DNA of 41,879 nucleotides from Acetobacteraceae bacterium (GTDB taxonomy: Bacteria > Pseudomonadota > Alphaproteobacteria > Acetobacterales > Acetobacteraceae): NCBI GenBank assembly GCA_031291795.1, contig JARLIJ010000287.1, positions 1 to 41,879 of the forward strand, written 5' to 3'. Positions 34,983 to 41,879 of the stretch are shown here, piece by piece. Made by a program: the position numbers and the translations under genes. The notes under the pieces are model-generated. The model was not told the origin of the DNA. It did not search any database and saw nothing but the letters and a program-made list of their open reading frames with translations. How positions within the stretch are numbered: position 1 is the first letter of the stretch; every line of letters begins with the position of its first letter.

Positions 34983-35729
34983 ATGCTGCAGACGAATTCG
35001 CTGGGAATCAGCCGCTGGACGCGCATGCGCCGGCTGGCGGGTGCTTGGCTGAACGACCGCCACCAGTTCCGCGCCCCACGCCTGCCGCGCACCTGCTCGA
35101 TCTGCGGATACCATGGCGTATTCATCTCCGTCGGCCATCCGGGACGGTGGGATGCCCGTTGCCTGAACTGCGGCTCGCGCGAACGCCACCGTCTGCTGCG
35201 GCTCTGGGTGACCGAGGGCGGCGGCGACCGCTTCGCCGGCAAGCGTATCCTGCATTTCGCGCCGGAAAAGGCGATTATGCGCATGATGCGCGACAACCCG
35301 CTGTATGAGACGGCCGACCTGCTGCAAAAGGGCGTGACATATCAGGTCGATATCACGCGGGTGCCGCTGCCGGATGCGCGCTACGATGTCGTCATGGCGA
35401 ACCACGTGCTGGAGCACATCCCCGACGATTGGGCGGCGATGCGGGAGCTGTTCCGGCTGCTGAAACCCGGCGGTTTGGCCCTGCTGACGGTGCCGCTGAA
35501 CCCAACCCGGCAGGAGACCTACGAGAATCCGGCCGTCGCCACCCCGGCCGAACGCTGGGCACATTTCAGCGCGCACGACCATGTCCGCATGTATGGGCTG
35601 GATTTCGCCGACAGGCTGGCGGCCACCGGGTTCGAGGTCGACACCTTCCGCATGGGGCCCCAGGATGAGGTACGCTACGCCCTGCTGCGCAACGAGTGGA
35701 TCTATGTGGCGCGGAAGCCGGATGCCTGA
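34983..35729 (+). CDS. Zinc-ribbon class I SAM methyltransferase
   Basis: This 248-residue protein begins with a four-cysteine ribbon (CSICG near residue 38 and CLNCG near 60, followed by SRERHR). A Rossmann methyltransferase fold comes next: ILHFAPEKAIMRMM, YQVDITRVPLPDARYDVV, NHVLEHIPDDWAAMREL and LKPGGLALLTVPL. The classic glycine-rich motif I is replaced by HFAPEK, as in a known subgroup encoded near polysaccharide genes. It lies between the deacetylase and the glycosyltransferase genes and overlaps the latter by eight bases, so it probably modifies a glycan or its precursor. The ATG at 34983 gives the best N-terminus. Confidence 0.85.
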   Translation: MLQTNSLGISRWTRMRRLAGAWLNDRHQFRAPRLPRTCSICGYHGVFISVGHPGRWDARCLNCGSRERHRLLRLWVTEGGGDRFAGKRILHFAPEKAIMRMMRDNPLYETADLLQKGVTYQVDITRVPLPDARYDVVMANHVLEHIPDDWAAMRELFRLLKPGGLALLTVPLNPTRQETYENPAVATPAERWAHFSAHDHVRMYGLDFADRLAATGFEVDTFRMGPQDEVRYALLRNEWIYVARKPDA

Positions 35730-36654
35730 GCCGCCGCGGATACTCGTCATCAAACTGAGCGCGTTCGGCAATATCGTGCTGTCGGTGCGGCCGTTCGCGG
35801 CGATCCGAGCGCACCATCCGGAGGCGGAGATCAGTATCCTGACGACGCCGCCTTATGCGGATTGGTTTGCCGCGATGCCGTATTTCGACCGGGTCCTGGT
35901 AGACCATCGGCCAAAATGGTGGGATCTCGCCGGCCTTTGGCGGCTGTGGCGCATGTTGCGGACCGGCGGGTTCGAGCGGATCTACGACCTGCAGACTTCC
36001 GGCCGTTCGTCGCGTTATTTGCGGATGTTTCCGCGCGGCAAACGGCCCGAGTGGTCGGGGATCGCGCCGGGTTGCTCGCATCCGGACCGCGCCCCCGACC
36101 GCGACCGGCTGCACGACCTAGACCGCCAGATCAGCCAGTTGCGCCAGGCCGGCATCACCGAGATCCCGCCGTTAGACCTGTCCTGGTGCCACGGCGATAC
36201 GACCCGGTTCAGCCTGCCGGGCGACCTGGTACTGTTAGTACCTGGCAGTTCTGCCCATCGTCCCGGCAAGCGCTGGCCGCCTGCCCACTACAACGCCCTG
36301 GCCGAGACCCTGCGCGCCCGCGGCATGACCCCCGTCGTTCTTGGCAGTGCCGGCGAGCAGGCGTTGGCGCGCCAGATCCCGGCTGGTTTCGATCTGACGG
36401 GCCAGACTACGCCTGGGGACATAGCCGATTTGGCGCGATCAGCTCGCGTCGCGATTGGCAATGACACCGGTCCAATGCACCTCATCGCCGCGGCGGGCTG
36501 TCCCTCGGTCGTGCTGTTCTCCGACCACTCCGACCCGGCCCTCTGTGCACCGCGAGGCCCCAGCGTCACGGTGCTGCACCGGCCCGACCTCGTGCGCCTG
36601 GACGTGGCCGCGGTCCTCGACGCACTCCCCGCTGCTGCGCCGGTGACCGCCTGA
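35722..36654 (+). CDS. Glycosyltransferase family 9 (heptosyltransferase-like), catalytic Asp replaced
   Basis: This 310-residue GT-B protein matches ADP-heptose:LPS heptosyltransferases. It has an N-terminal RILVIKLSAFGNIVLSVRPF, then VPGSSAHRPGKRWP in the nucleotide-sugar half and GNDTGPMHLIAAAGCP. In most family members the first loop reads SxxGD, and that Asp (D13 in WaaC) acts as catalytic base; here it is Asn17. The ATG overlaps the methyltransferase stop by eight bases. It probably adds a sugar to a surface polysaccharide or LPS core, if it is active. The stop shares a base with the start of the MFS relic. Confidence 0.92.
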   Translation: MPEPPRILVIKLSAFGNIVLSVRPFAAIRAHHPEAEISILTTPPYADWFAAMPYFDRVLVDHRPKWWDLAGLWRLWRMLRTGGFERIYDLQTSGRSSRYLRMFPRGKRPEWSGIAPGCSHPDRAPDRDRLHDLDRQISQLRQAGITEIPPLDLSWCHGDTTRFSLPGDLVLLVPGSSAHRPGKRWPPAHYNALAETLRARGMTPVVLGSAGEQALARQIPAGFDLTGQTTPGDIADLARSARVAIGNDTGPMHLIAAAGCPSVVLFSDHSDPALCAPRGPSVTVLHRPDLVRLDVAAVLDALPAAAPVTA

Positions 36655-37225
36655 TGGCGCAAAGCACGGTGCGAGCCGGCAATCCCGGCCTCACATCGCC
36701 CGACCGCGTCCCGATCCCGCAGCGCTACTGGGCGATCCTAACCATCAGCCTCGGCCTGACCCTGGCTGTGCTCGACGGCTCGGTCGCCAATGTCGCTCTG
36801 CCGACCATCGCGGCCAACGTCTACACCTCGCCGTCGAACTCGATCTGGGTGGTCAACGCCTTCCAGCTGGCGGTGACCATCTCTCTCCTGCCGCTTCCCT
36901 CCCTGGAGGAGATCTACGGCTACCGATGCGTCTATCGCTTCGGCGTCGTGGTGTTCACCATCGCGTCCATATCCTTATTCTGGGCGCTGCCGGACAGTCT
37001 GGCGATGCTGACCCTTGCCCGCACCGTGCAAGGCGTCGGCGCGGCCGGCATCACTTGAGTGTCAACAGCGCCTTGATCCGCTTCATCTATCCGCGCGCTG
37101 GCTGGGCCGCGGTGTGGGCATCAACGCCACCATTGGCTCGATCGCCTCGGTGCTGGGGCCGACTGTGGCCTCTGACATCCTCTCGGTCACACAATGGCCT
37201 TGGCTGTTCGCGGATGGCGGCGTAG
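36654..37225 (+). pseudogene. MFS (DHA2/EmrB-QacA type) transporter, frameshifted and truncated
   Basis: The first frame (from ATG 36654) gives 134 residues of a 14-helix drug:H+ antiporter: YWAILTISLGLTLAVLDGSVANVALPTIA and TLARTVQGVGAAGIT, then a stop at 37056. The homologous sequence goes on in a second frame (SVNSALIRFIYPRA, from about 37060) and a third (LGRGVGINATIGSIASVLGP, to about 37220). Two frame changes, near 37055 and 37097, break it. After about 190 residues the similarity ends, so some 300 C-terminal residues are gone. folE ends just beyond, on the other strand. Confidence 0.88.
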
Positions 37226-37282
37226 GGCTGCCCAGGTCTCCAGGGCAAAAAACACAGGCAACCCTGCCCGGTCAGATAGAAC

Positions 37283-37924
37283 TTACTCAGTCAAAATCGT
37301 CGAGCCGCGATTGCCGATCATCGCCAGCAACTCCCGCCGCGTGGTCGGGTCGTCGCGGAAAGCACCCAGCATGCGGCTGGTCACCATCGTCACACCCGGC
37401 TTGTGGACACCGCGGGTCGTCATGCATTGGTGTGCGGCCTCGATCACCACGGCAACGCCGCGCGGCACCAGCACGTCCTGGATCGTGTTGGCGATCTGTG
37501 CCGTCAGCTTCTCCTGGATCTGCAGCCGCTTGGCGTAGGCGTCCACCACGCGCGCCAGCTTGCTGATGCCGACGACGCGGCGATGCGGCAGGTAGGCGAC
37601 ATGCACTCGGCCGATGATCGGCGCCATGTGGTGCTCGCAGGTGCTTTCCAGCCGGATGTCGCGCAGCAGTACGATCTCGTCGTAGCCGTCGGTCTCTGCG
37701 AAGGTTCGTTCAAGCAGGGCCACCGGATCGACGGCGTAGCCCACGAAGAATTCCTGGAACGCGCGGGTCACGCGCTTCGGCGTATCGAGCAACCCCTCGC
37801 GGGCCGGGTCGTCGCCGGCCCAGCGCAGCAGCGTTCGGACGGCGGCTTCCGCTTCCTCCCGTGACGGGCGCAGGTCCGACGCCGTGGTGCCGGCGCGGCC
37901 GGAAGCAGGGGTCACGATGTTCAC
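37283..37924 (-). CDS. folE: GTP cyclohydrolase I
   Basis: This 213-residue FolE converts GTP to 7,8-dihydroneopterin triphosphate, the first step of folate (and queuosine-precursor) synthesis. Zinc ligands are visible in [12 protein letters not shown] and [29 protein letters not shown] and [13 protein letters not shown] are standard family blocks. The start is GTG at 37924 with GGAGGAA upstream. The N-terminal 30 residues are variable, as usual. It lies downstream of apaG on the same strand and converges on the MFS relic. Confidence 0.97.
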   Translation of the reverse strand: MNIVTPASGRAGTTASDLRPSREEAEAAVRTLLRWAGDDPAREGLLDTPKRVTRAFQEFFVGYAVDPVALLERTFAETDGYDEIVLLRDIRLESTCEHHMAPIIGRVHVAYLPHRRVVGISKLARVVDAYAKRLQIQEKLTAQIANTIQDVLVPRGVAVVIEAAHQCMTTRGVHKPGVTMVTSRMLGAFRDDPTTRRELLAMIGNRGSTILTE

Positions 37925-38037
37925 CGAAGAGGTTCCTCCGCGTTGGCTTGCTTGGGGGAGGGGGGCTCCGCCAGCGGCGATATGGGACCACGCGCCATGA
38001 CCACAAGACGGCGAGCGGCCAAGGGAACAACCGCGCC

Positions 38038-38535
38038 CTAGTGGACGCGCCCGCCCTGATGGGGGCTGTCGAGACTGAACGCCGGGATCGCCACGTCGAA
38101 GTTCTCGCCCGAGGACGACACCACCATGTGATAGGCGCCGACCATGAAGCCGGACGGCGTATCGAGCGGCGTGCCGGACGTGTATTCGAAGCTTTCTCCC
38201 GGTTCGAGCAGCGGCTGCTCGCCCAGCACGCCGGCGCCATGCACGTGCTGCGTACGCCCACGCGCGTCAGTAATCTGCCAGGTGCGACGCAGCAGTTGCA
38301 CAGCCTCGCGCCCTTGGTTCTCGATCTTCACGCGGTAAGCCCAGACGAAACGGCTTTCATCCGGTTGAGACTGGTCGGCGAGGAAGAACGACCGCACAGA
38401 TACCCGGACGCCCCGGGTCGTCTTGCAATAGTCCTCTCGCGCGGCGCGTGATTCAACGCGGCGTGGCCGTCCACGGGCCTCGCGCGCTGGGGTGGGGCGC
38501 TCGTTGCGGGCCCCGTCGTCGTCGTCGTGCTGCAT
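38038..38535 (-). CDS. apaG: ApaG family protein
   Basis: This 165-residue protein contains a complete ApaG (DUF525) domain: [39 protein letters not shown], the glycine loop [10 protein letters not shown] and [20 protein letters not shown]. Residues 1-38 are an extra Asp- and Arg-rich tail; typical ApaG proteins have about 125-130 residues. No closer ATG exists. The fold is a fibronectin-like beta-sandwich; function is debated (Co/Mg homeostasis in enterics). In alphaproteobacteria apaG often adjoins metZ; here a decayed gene lies between them. Confidence 0.94.
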   Translation of the reverse strand: MQHDDDDGARNERPTPAREARGRPRRVESRAAREDYCKTTRGVRVSVRSFFLADQSQPDESRFVWAYRVKIENQGREAVQLLRRTWQITDARGRTQHVHGAGVLGEQPLLEPGESFEYTSGTPLDTPSGFMVGAYHMVVSSSGENFDVAIPAFSLDSPHQGGRVH

Positions 38536-38666
38536 GACACGGCCGCCTTTCCCATGGCCCAATGGGGATTCAAGCCGCAACAGGGGTTCTTGTCCAGCAG
38601 CGTCAATCCGGCCGCAGGGCAATCGCCTGAACGCGGGAAGACCAGAGCTGCGGCTGGCTGGCCCGC

Positions 38667-39400
38667 TTAGCCGGCGATGGCGCACGCCTCGCGGTTGAAC
38701 GGACGGAACGCGCCGGTCTGCGCGATGGTGACGACCGGCTCCAGATCCTGCCATGGATGTCGGTCGGCGGAAGGCGGCCGCACTTGGTAGAGTGTTGCGT
38801 CGAACAGCACTCGGCCATCGCCCCGCAAATGCCCGCTTTGACCGAAAAATGCACTGGCAATCGGCGCATCGTATCGTATCGTTGACCACAAGTGCGTCCC
38901 TTGTGTCCGAAGCTGCCACGGCTCGCAGGTAGTGGATGACCGTGGCGTAGGTCTCGGCATGGGCGCGACTGGGCTTGGTGCCCAGTTTTGCTGCTAGACG
39001 GTCGGTGAACGCGCGAGCGGGATCGTTTTTGGTCCCAGTAGAACCAGGTCACGAGGTGCAGCCCCTGCATTGCGTCGAGGCCAGCGTCATGGATCTCCGG
39101 CAAGTAGGTCTGCAACGCCGCGACGCGATGGGACGGCTGCAAACAGCCCGCTTCGGCGTGCCTGGTGTACCTGGCGGATCAGTTCGTCCCCGGTGCTGCC
39201 GAGCAGCACGGCGTGTGCGCGGCAGTATCCTCCGCCCAATGGGTGGCGATCCGTGCGCACGCGGCGCCTGTCAGCTCCGAGGTGGTTGCGACGGTGACCA
39301 GAAGCGTGCGCCACCGGGTCCGGGCGAGGTCCTGCACCGCCAGCGCGGCGGCGGTGCCCAGCACGCCGACGCGCGGATGGTCCGGTCCTGCTCGGCGGCG
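38667..39400 (-). pseudogene. Branched-chain amino-acid ABC substrate-binding protein, decayed
   Basis: Segments of a LivK-like binding protein follow in order on the minus strand but in changing frames: ALAVQDLART and TSELTGAAC...ATHWAEDT (about 39380-39220), LLGSTGDELIRQVHQA, TYLPEIHDAGLDAMQGLHLV and WFYWD (about 39110-39030), ARAFTDRLAAKLG and VIHYLRAVAAS (about 39010-38915), then FGQSGHLRGDGRVLFDATLY to AFRPFNREACAIAG ending at 38667. About 70 residues between ATHW and the LLGSTG block are missing. Several frameshifts and an internal deletion make it a clear pseudogene. An apparently intact member of the same family is at the right end of the window. Confidence 0.85.
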
Positions 39401-39471
39401 CGGCGGCCGCCCGGGACGGCGGCGCATGCCGTGCGGCGAGGCCATCCAGCCCCGCGCGCCGCGCCGGCATG

Positions 39472-40689
39472 CTACTCGGCGGCGCGCGTCGCAGGGACGC
39501 GGGCAACTGCGGCGAGCGCCTGGCCGAGGTCGTCCTTCAGGTCTTCCACGTCCTCCAACCCGATCGAGAGGCGGATCGTGCCGTCCGTGATGCCCAGGCG
39601 AGCCCGCTCGACCTCACCGATGCGCATATGGGTGGTCGTTGCGGGATGCGTGGCCAACGATTTGGAATCGCCCAGGTTGTTCGATACGGCGATCAGGTTG
39701 AACGCGTTCATGGCAGCGAACGCGCCGGCCTTCCCGCCGACCACCTCGAACGTGACGATGGTGCCGCCTGCGCTCATCTGTTTCGCCGCTAGGGCGCGCT
39801 GCGGGTGGTCCTGCCGGGTCGGGTACCACACCCGGCCGATGGCCGGGTGGGCTGCCAGGAAATCGGCGATGGCGGCGGCACTGCGGCAGCTGGCATCGAC
39901 CCGCAGGGCCAGGGTCTCGATGCCCTTCAGCAGCACCCCGGCGTTGAACGGCGACAGAGTGGGGCCGGTGTTGCGCACGAACGGCAGCAGCGTGTCGTCG
40001 ATCCACTTCTTGTTCGACAGGATTGCGCCGCCTAGCACACGGCCCTGGCCGTCGATGTGCTTGGTGCAGGAATAGACCACGATATCGGCACCCAGGGTCA
40101 GCGGCTGCTGCAACAGCGGCGTGGCGAACACGTTGTCGACCACGACGACCGCACCGGCCTGGTGCGCGAAGTCCGCGACCGCCTGCAGGTCGACCAGCTC
40201 CAGCATCGGGTTGGACGGCGTTTCCAGCAGCACGAGGTTGGCCGGGCGGGACAGCGCTTTGCGCCACTGGTCGAGATCGGCACCGTCGACGAATTCGGTG
40301 GCGATGCCGAACTTCGGCAACAGGGTGGAGACGATCCAGTGGCACGACCCGAACAGCGCGCGCGAGGCCACCACGCGGTCGCCGGCCTTCAGGTGCGACA
40401 GCAGGGCGGCGTTCACCGCGGCCATGCCGGTGGCGGTGGTGCAGCAGGCCTCGGCGCCCTCGATCAGGCATAGCCGGTCCTCCAGCATCTTCACCGTCGG
40501 GTTGGCGAAGCGGGAATACTGGTAGTGCGTGACGGCGCCGGTGAACGTGGCCTCGGCCTGTTCGGCGCTGTCGTAGACATAGCCGGAGGTCAGAAACAGT
40601 GCCTCGGCTGTCTCGCCATGGGCAGTGCGCTGGACACCACCTTGCACGAGGCGGGTGGCGGGACGCAGCTTGCTGGGATCGAGTGGCAT
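39472..40689 (-). CDS. metZ: O-succinylhomoserine sulfhydrylase
   Basis: This 405-residue Cys/Met-metabolism PLP enzyme joins O-succinylhomoserine and sulfide to give homocysteine. The PLP lysine is K210 in SCTKHIDGQG. YSRFANPTVKMLEDRL, ETPSNPMLELVDL and SIGLEDVEDL match the family, and the length is typical of MetZ. The ATG at 40689 has AAGGG upstream. A SAM-II riboswitch ends about 70 bases before the start, which fits methionine-pathway control by SAM and supports MetZ over cystathionine lyases. Confidence 0.95.
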   Translation of the reverse strand: MPLDPSKLRPATRLVQGGVQRTAHGETAEALFLTSGYVYDSAEQAEATFTGAVTHYQYSRFANPTVKMLEDRLCLIEGAEACCTTATGMAAVNAALLSHLKAGDRVVASRALFGSCHWIVSTLLPKFGIATEFVDGADLDQWRKALSRPANLVLLETPSNPMLELVDLQAVADFAHQAGAVVVVDNVFATPLLQQPLTLGADIVVYSCTKHIDGQGRVLGGAILSNKKWIDDTLLPFVRNTGPTLSPFNAGVLLKGIETLALRVDASCRSAAAIADFLAAHPAIGRVWYPTRQDHPQRALAAKQMSAGGTIVTFEVVGGKAGAFAAMNAFNLIAVSNNLGDSKSLATHPATTTHMRIGEVERARLGITDGTIRLSIGLEDVEDLKDDLGQALAAVARVPATRAAE

Positions 40690-40759
40690 GTCAGGGCCCT
40701 TCCAAGATGATGGCCCGACCGATGGAGCAGCCTCGGCCCAAAGCAACGGACCTTCCGCT

Positions 40760-40816
40760 GGCCTCTTTAGCGCGCTTGTTTCACCTCGCCGCAATCCGGC
40801 CGGACAAATCACGAGG
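40760..40816 (-). promoter_or_regulatory. SAM-II riboswitch controlling metZ
   Basis: Read on the minus strand: CCTCG, then TGATTTG, a short CCGG element, GATTGCGG, CGAGG (pairs with CCTCG as P1), TGAAACAAGCGCGC and TAAAGAGG. These are the SAM-II consensus blocks (TGATTT loop, GCTAAA pseudoknot region) in the right order and spacing, and metZ is a known SAM-II target. SAM binding is expected to lower expression; the distance to the start codon leaves open whether it acts on transcription or translation. Confidence 0.9.
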
Positions 40817-40934
40817 ACCGGCTTCCACCGGCGGCGCGCAAATTAGGCACCGATGCCGGGGCCGTCAATGCGCCGACAGTCGCGTGCCGGGGCGGCGCTT
40901 CCGCCCCGGCCTTCCTGTTCAGGCCATCGCCCGG

Positions 40935-41879
40935 TCAGACGGCCGGTGCCACGCCGACATAGCGGTATTGGTGCACCAGGTCGTCGTTCGGGAACGCCGT
41001 GTCGTGCTTGACCTGGAACACCGCGACCACCCGCTGGTTGAGGTCGCCGTTCGGATCGAAGCTGACCTCGCCCTGCAGCGTCTTGAGCTTTGTCGCGGCG
41101 ATCGCGTCCCGCACATTCGTTCGGTCGACTGGCTTGCCCGATTTGGCCACCCGCTCGATCGCATCGATCACCACCAGCACGGCATCGTACGCAGTGATCG
41201 AGTAATCGGACGGCTGCCGGCCGGTCTTGGCGGTGAAGCGCTTCACCCAGGGCTGCAGCTCGGCATCCTCCATCATGTGCGGGGAGGCGACCGTGGCGTA
41301 CCATCCCTCTGAGGCCGGGAAGCCGGCGCCCTGCAGGATCGAGGGGCCATACATGCCGTCGCCGCCTGACTTAATCACATCCGGAATGATGTCATAGGAC
41401 TGCTTGACGAGCTTCACGCCCGCCTGGGCATCGCCGCCGTAATACAGCGCCTGCGCCCCGAGCGATTTTATCTTGGTCAGAACCGGCATGTAATCGGATG
41501 CCTTGGGGTCGAGCCGATCGTGACCCAGCACCTCGATCCCGCGCTTTTTCGCCTGGACTTCGAACGCAGTAGACAGGCCGATGCCGTAGGCGCCGCTGTC
41601 GTCCAGGCCGTAGATTGTCTTCACCTTCAGTGTGTCGGCGAAGTAGTTCGCCATGTTCGGCCCCTGGAAGGCATCGGTCGTCACGGTACGGAAATAGATC
41701 GCCTTGCCCTCGGGGCGGTACTGCGCGGCGAATTTGGGATCCGTGATATCGGGGTTGGTCGAGGTCGGCGTGATGGTTGCGAGGCCACCCTGGCTGAAGA
41801 TCGGCGCCATTGCCTTGCCGGGCGTGCTGCTCATCGGACCGAGCGCGGCGACGACGGAACGATCGGACACCATCTTGCG
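40935..41879 (-). CDS. Branched-chain amino-acid ABC transporter substrate-binding protein (partial, N-terminus beyond right edge)
   Basis: The frame is open through the right edge; 314 C-terminal residues are in the window. They show a Leu/Ile/Val-binding-protein (type I periplasmic binding) fold: VVAALGPMSSTPGKAMAPI, ITPTSTNPDIT, FRTVTTDAFQGPNMANYF, IYGLDDSGAYGIGLSTAFE, ALYYGGDAQAGVKLVKQ and YSITAYDAVLVVIDAIERV. The signal peptide and first lobe strands lie outside. It delivers amino acids or related ligands to an ABC importer. It may be the live counterpart of the decayed gene at 38667-39400, although sequence between the two copies has diverged widely. Confidence 0.92.
   Translation of the reverse strand, partial: RKMVSDRSVVAALGPMSSTPGKAMAPIFSQGGLATITPTSTNPDITDPKFAAQYRPEGKAIYFRTVTTDAFQGPNMANYFADTLKVKTIYGLDDSGAYGIGLSTAFEVQAKKRGIEVLGHDRLDPKASDYMPVLTKIKSLGAQALYYGGDAQAGVKLVKQSYDIIPDVIKSGGDGMYGPSILQGAGFPASEGWYATVASPHMMEDAELQPWVKRFTAKTGRQPSDYSITAYDAVLVVIDAIERVAKSGKPVDRTNVRDAIAATKLKTLQGEVSFDPNGDLNQRVVAVFQVKHDTAFPNDDLVHQYRYVGVAPAV

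Noticed and set aside
1-41879. CRISPR arrays, rRNA genes, prophage or integrase genes
   Set aside because: No regularly spaced direct repeats, rRNA signatures, or phage structural or integrase motifs were seen.

Overview
This window is GC-rich chromosomal DNA of an alphaproteobacterium, most likely order Rhodospirillales and probably Acetobacteraceae. The evidence is codon use, tight head-to-tail operons with ATGA/GTGA overlaps, an alphaproteobacterial SAM-II riboswitch in front of metZ, and Hfq, ApaG, ELM1-like and parvulin proteins of alphaproteobacterial style. No phage, CRISPR array or intact insertion sequence was seen. Both ends cut genes: a polyketide synthase at the left and an amino-acid ABC binding protein at the right.

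Bases 1-8457 hold the most unusual part, a small biosynthetic locus built of two divergent units. Leftward, translationally coupled: an FkbH-like HAD enzyme, a free-standing acyl carrier protein, a condensation-domain-like acyltransferase, and a type I PKS that opens with a ketosynthase. In that PKS the ketosynthase runs almost directly into a post-AT linker motif, with no acyltransferase between. Rightward: a MaoC-type hydratase, a B12-binding-type radical SAM enzyme (possibly PhpK-like) and an MBOAT O-acyltransferase. Together they suggest a three-carbon unit loaded on the ACP, then extended, dehydrated, possibly C- or P-methylated and O-acylated. The product is unknown.

Bases 8468-20268 carry a small exported protein, a LysR regulator ahead of an RND efflux pair (membrane fusion protein and MdtB/C-type pump), a PEP-CTERM metalloprotease, a COG2509-like flavoprotein, and an operon of a PrpB-like lyase, a histone-deacetylase-fold protein with two compensating frameshifts, and a DUF192 protein. 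It ends in tRNA-Pro(TGG).

Bases 20269-32966: a gene-poor stretch, a two-domain protein of unknown function, a GGTC microsatellite before a HAD phosphatase, hfq, hflX (problematic start), an inositol-monophosphatase-family gene, two tandem parvulin isomerases, argJ, an M19 dipeptidase, a decayed IS3 transposase fragment, a 623-residue protein of unknown function, and a paired inverted repeat.

Bases 32967-41879: an envelope-polysaccharide group (ELM1-like protein, polysaccharide deacetylase, zinc-ribbon methyltransferase, GT9 glycosyltransferase), a broken MFS transporter, folE, apaG, a decayed ABC binding-protein gene, metZ with its SAM-II riboswitch, and the partial ABC binding protein. Three separate gene relics lie between 30 and 39.5 kb, so this part of the chromosome has been eroding.
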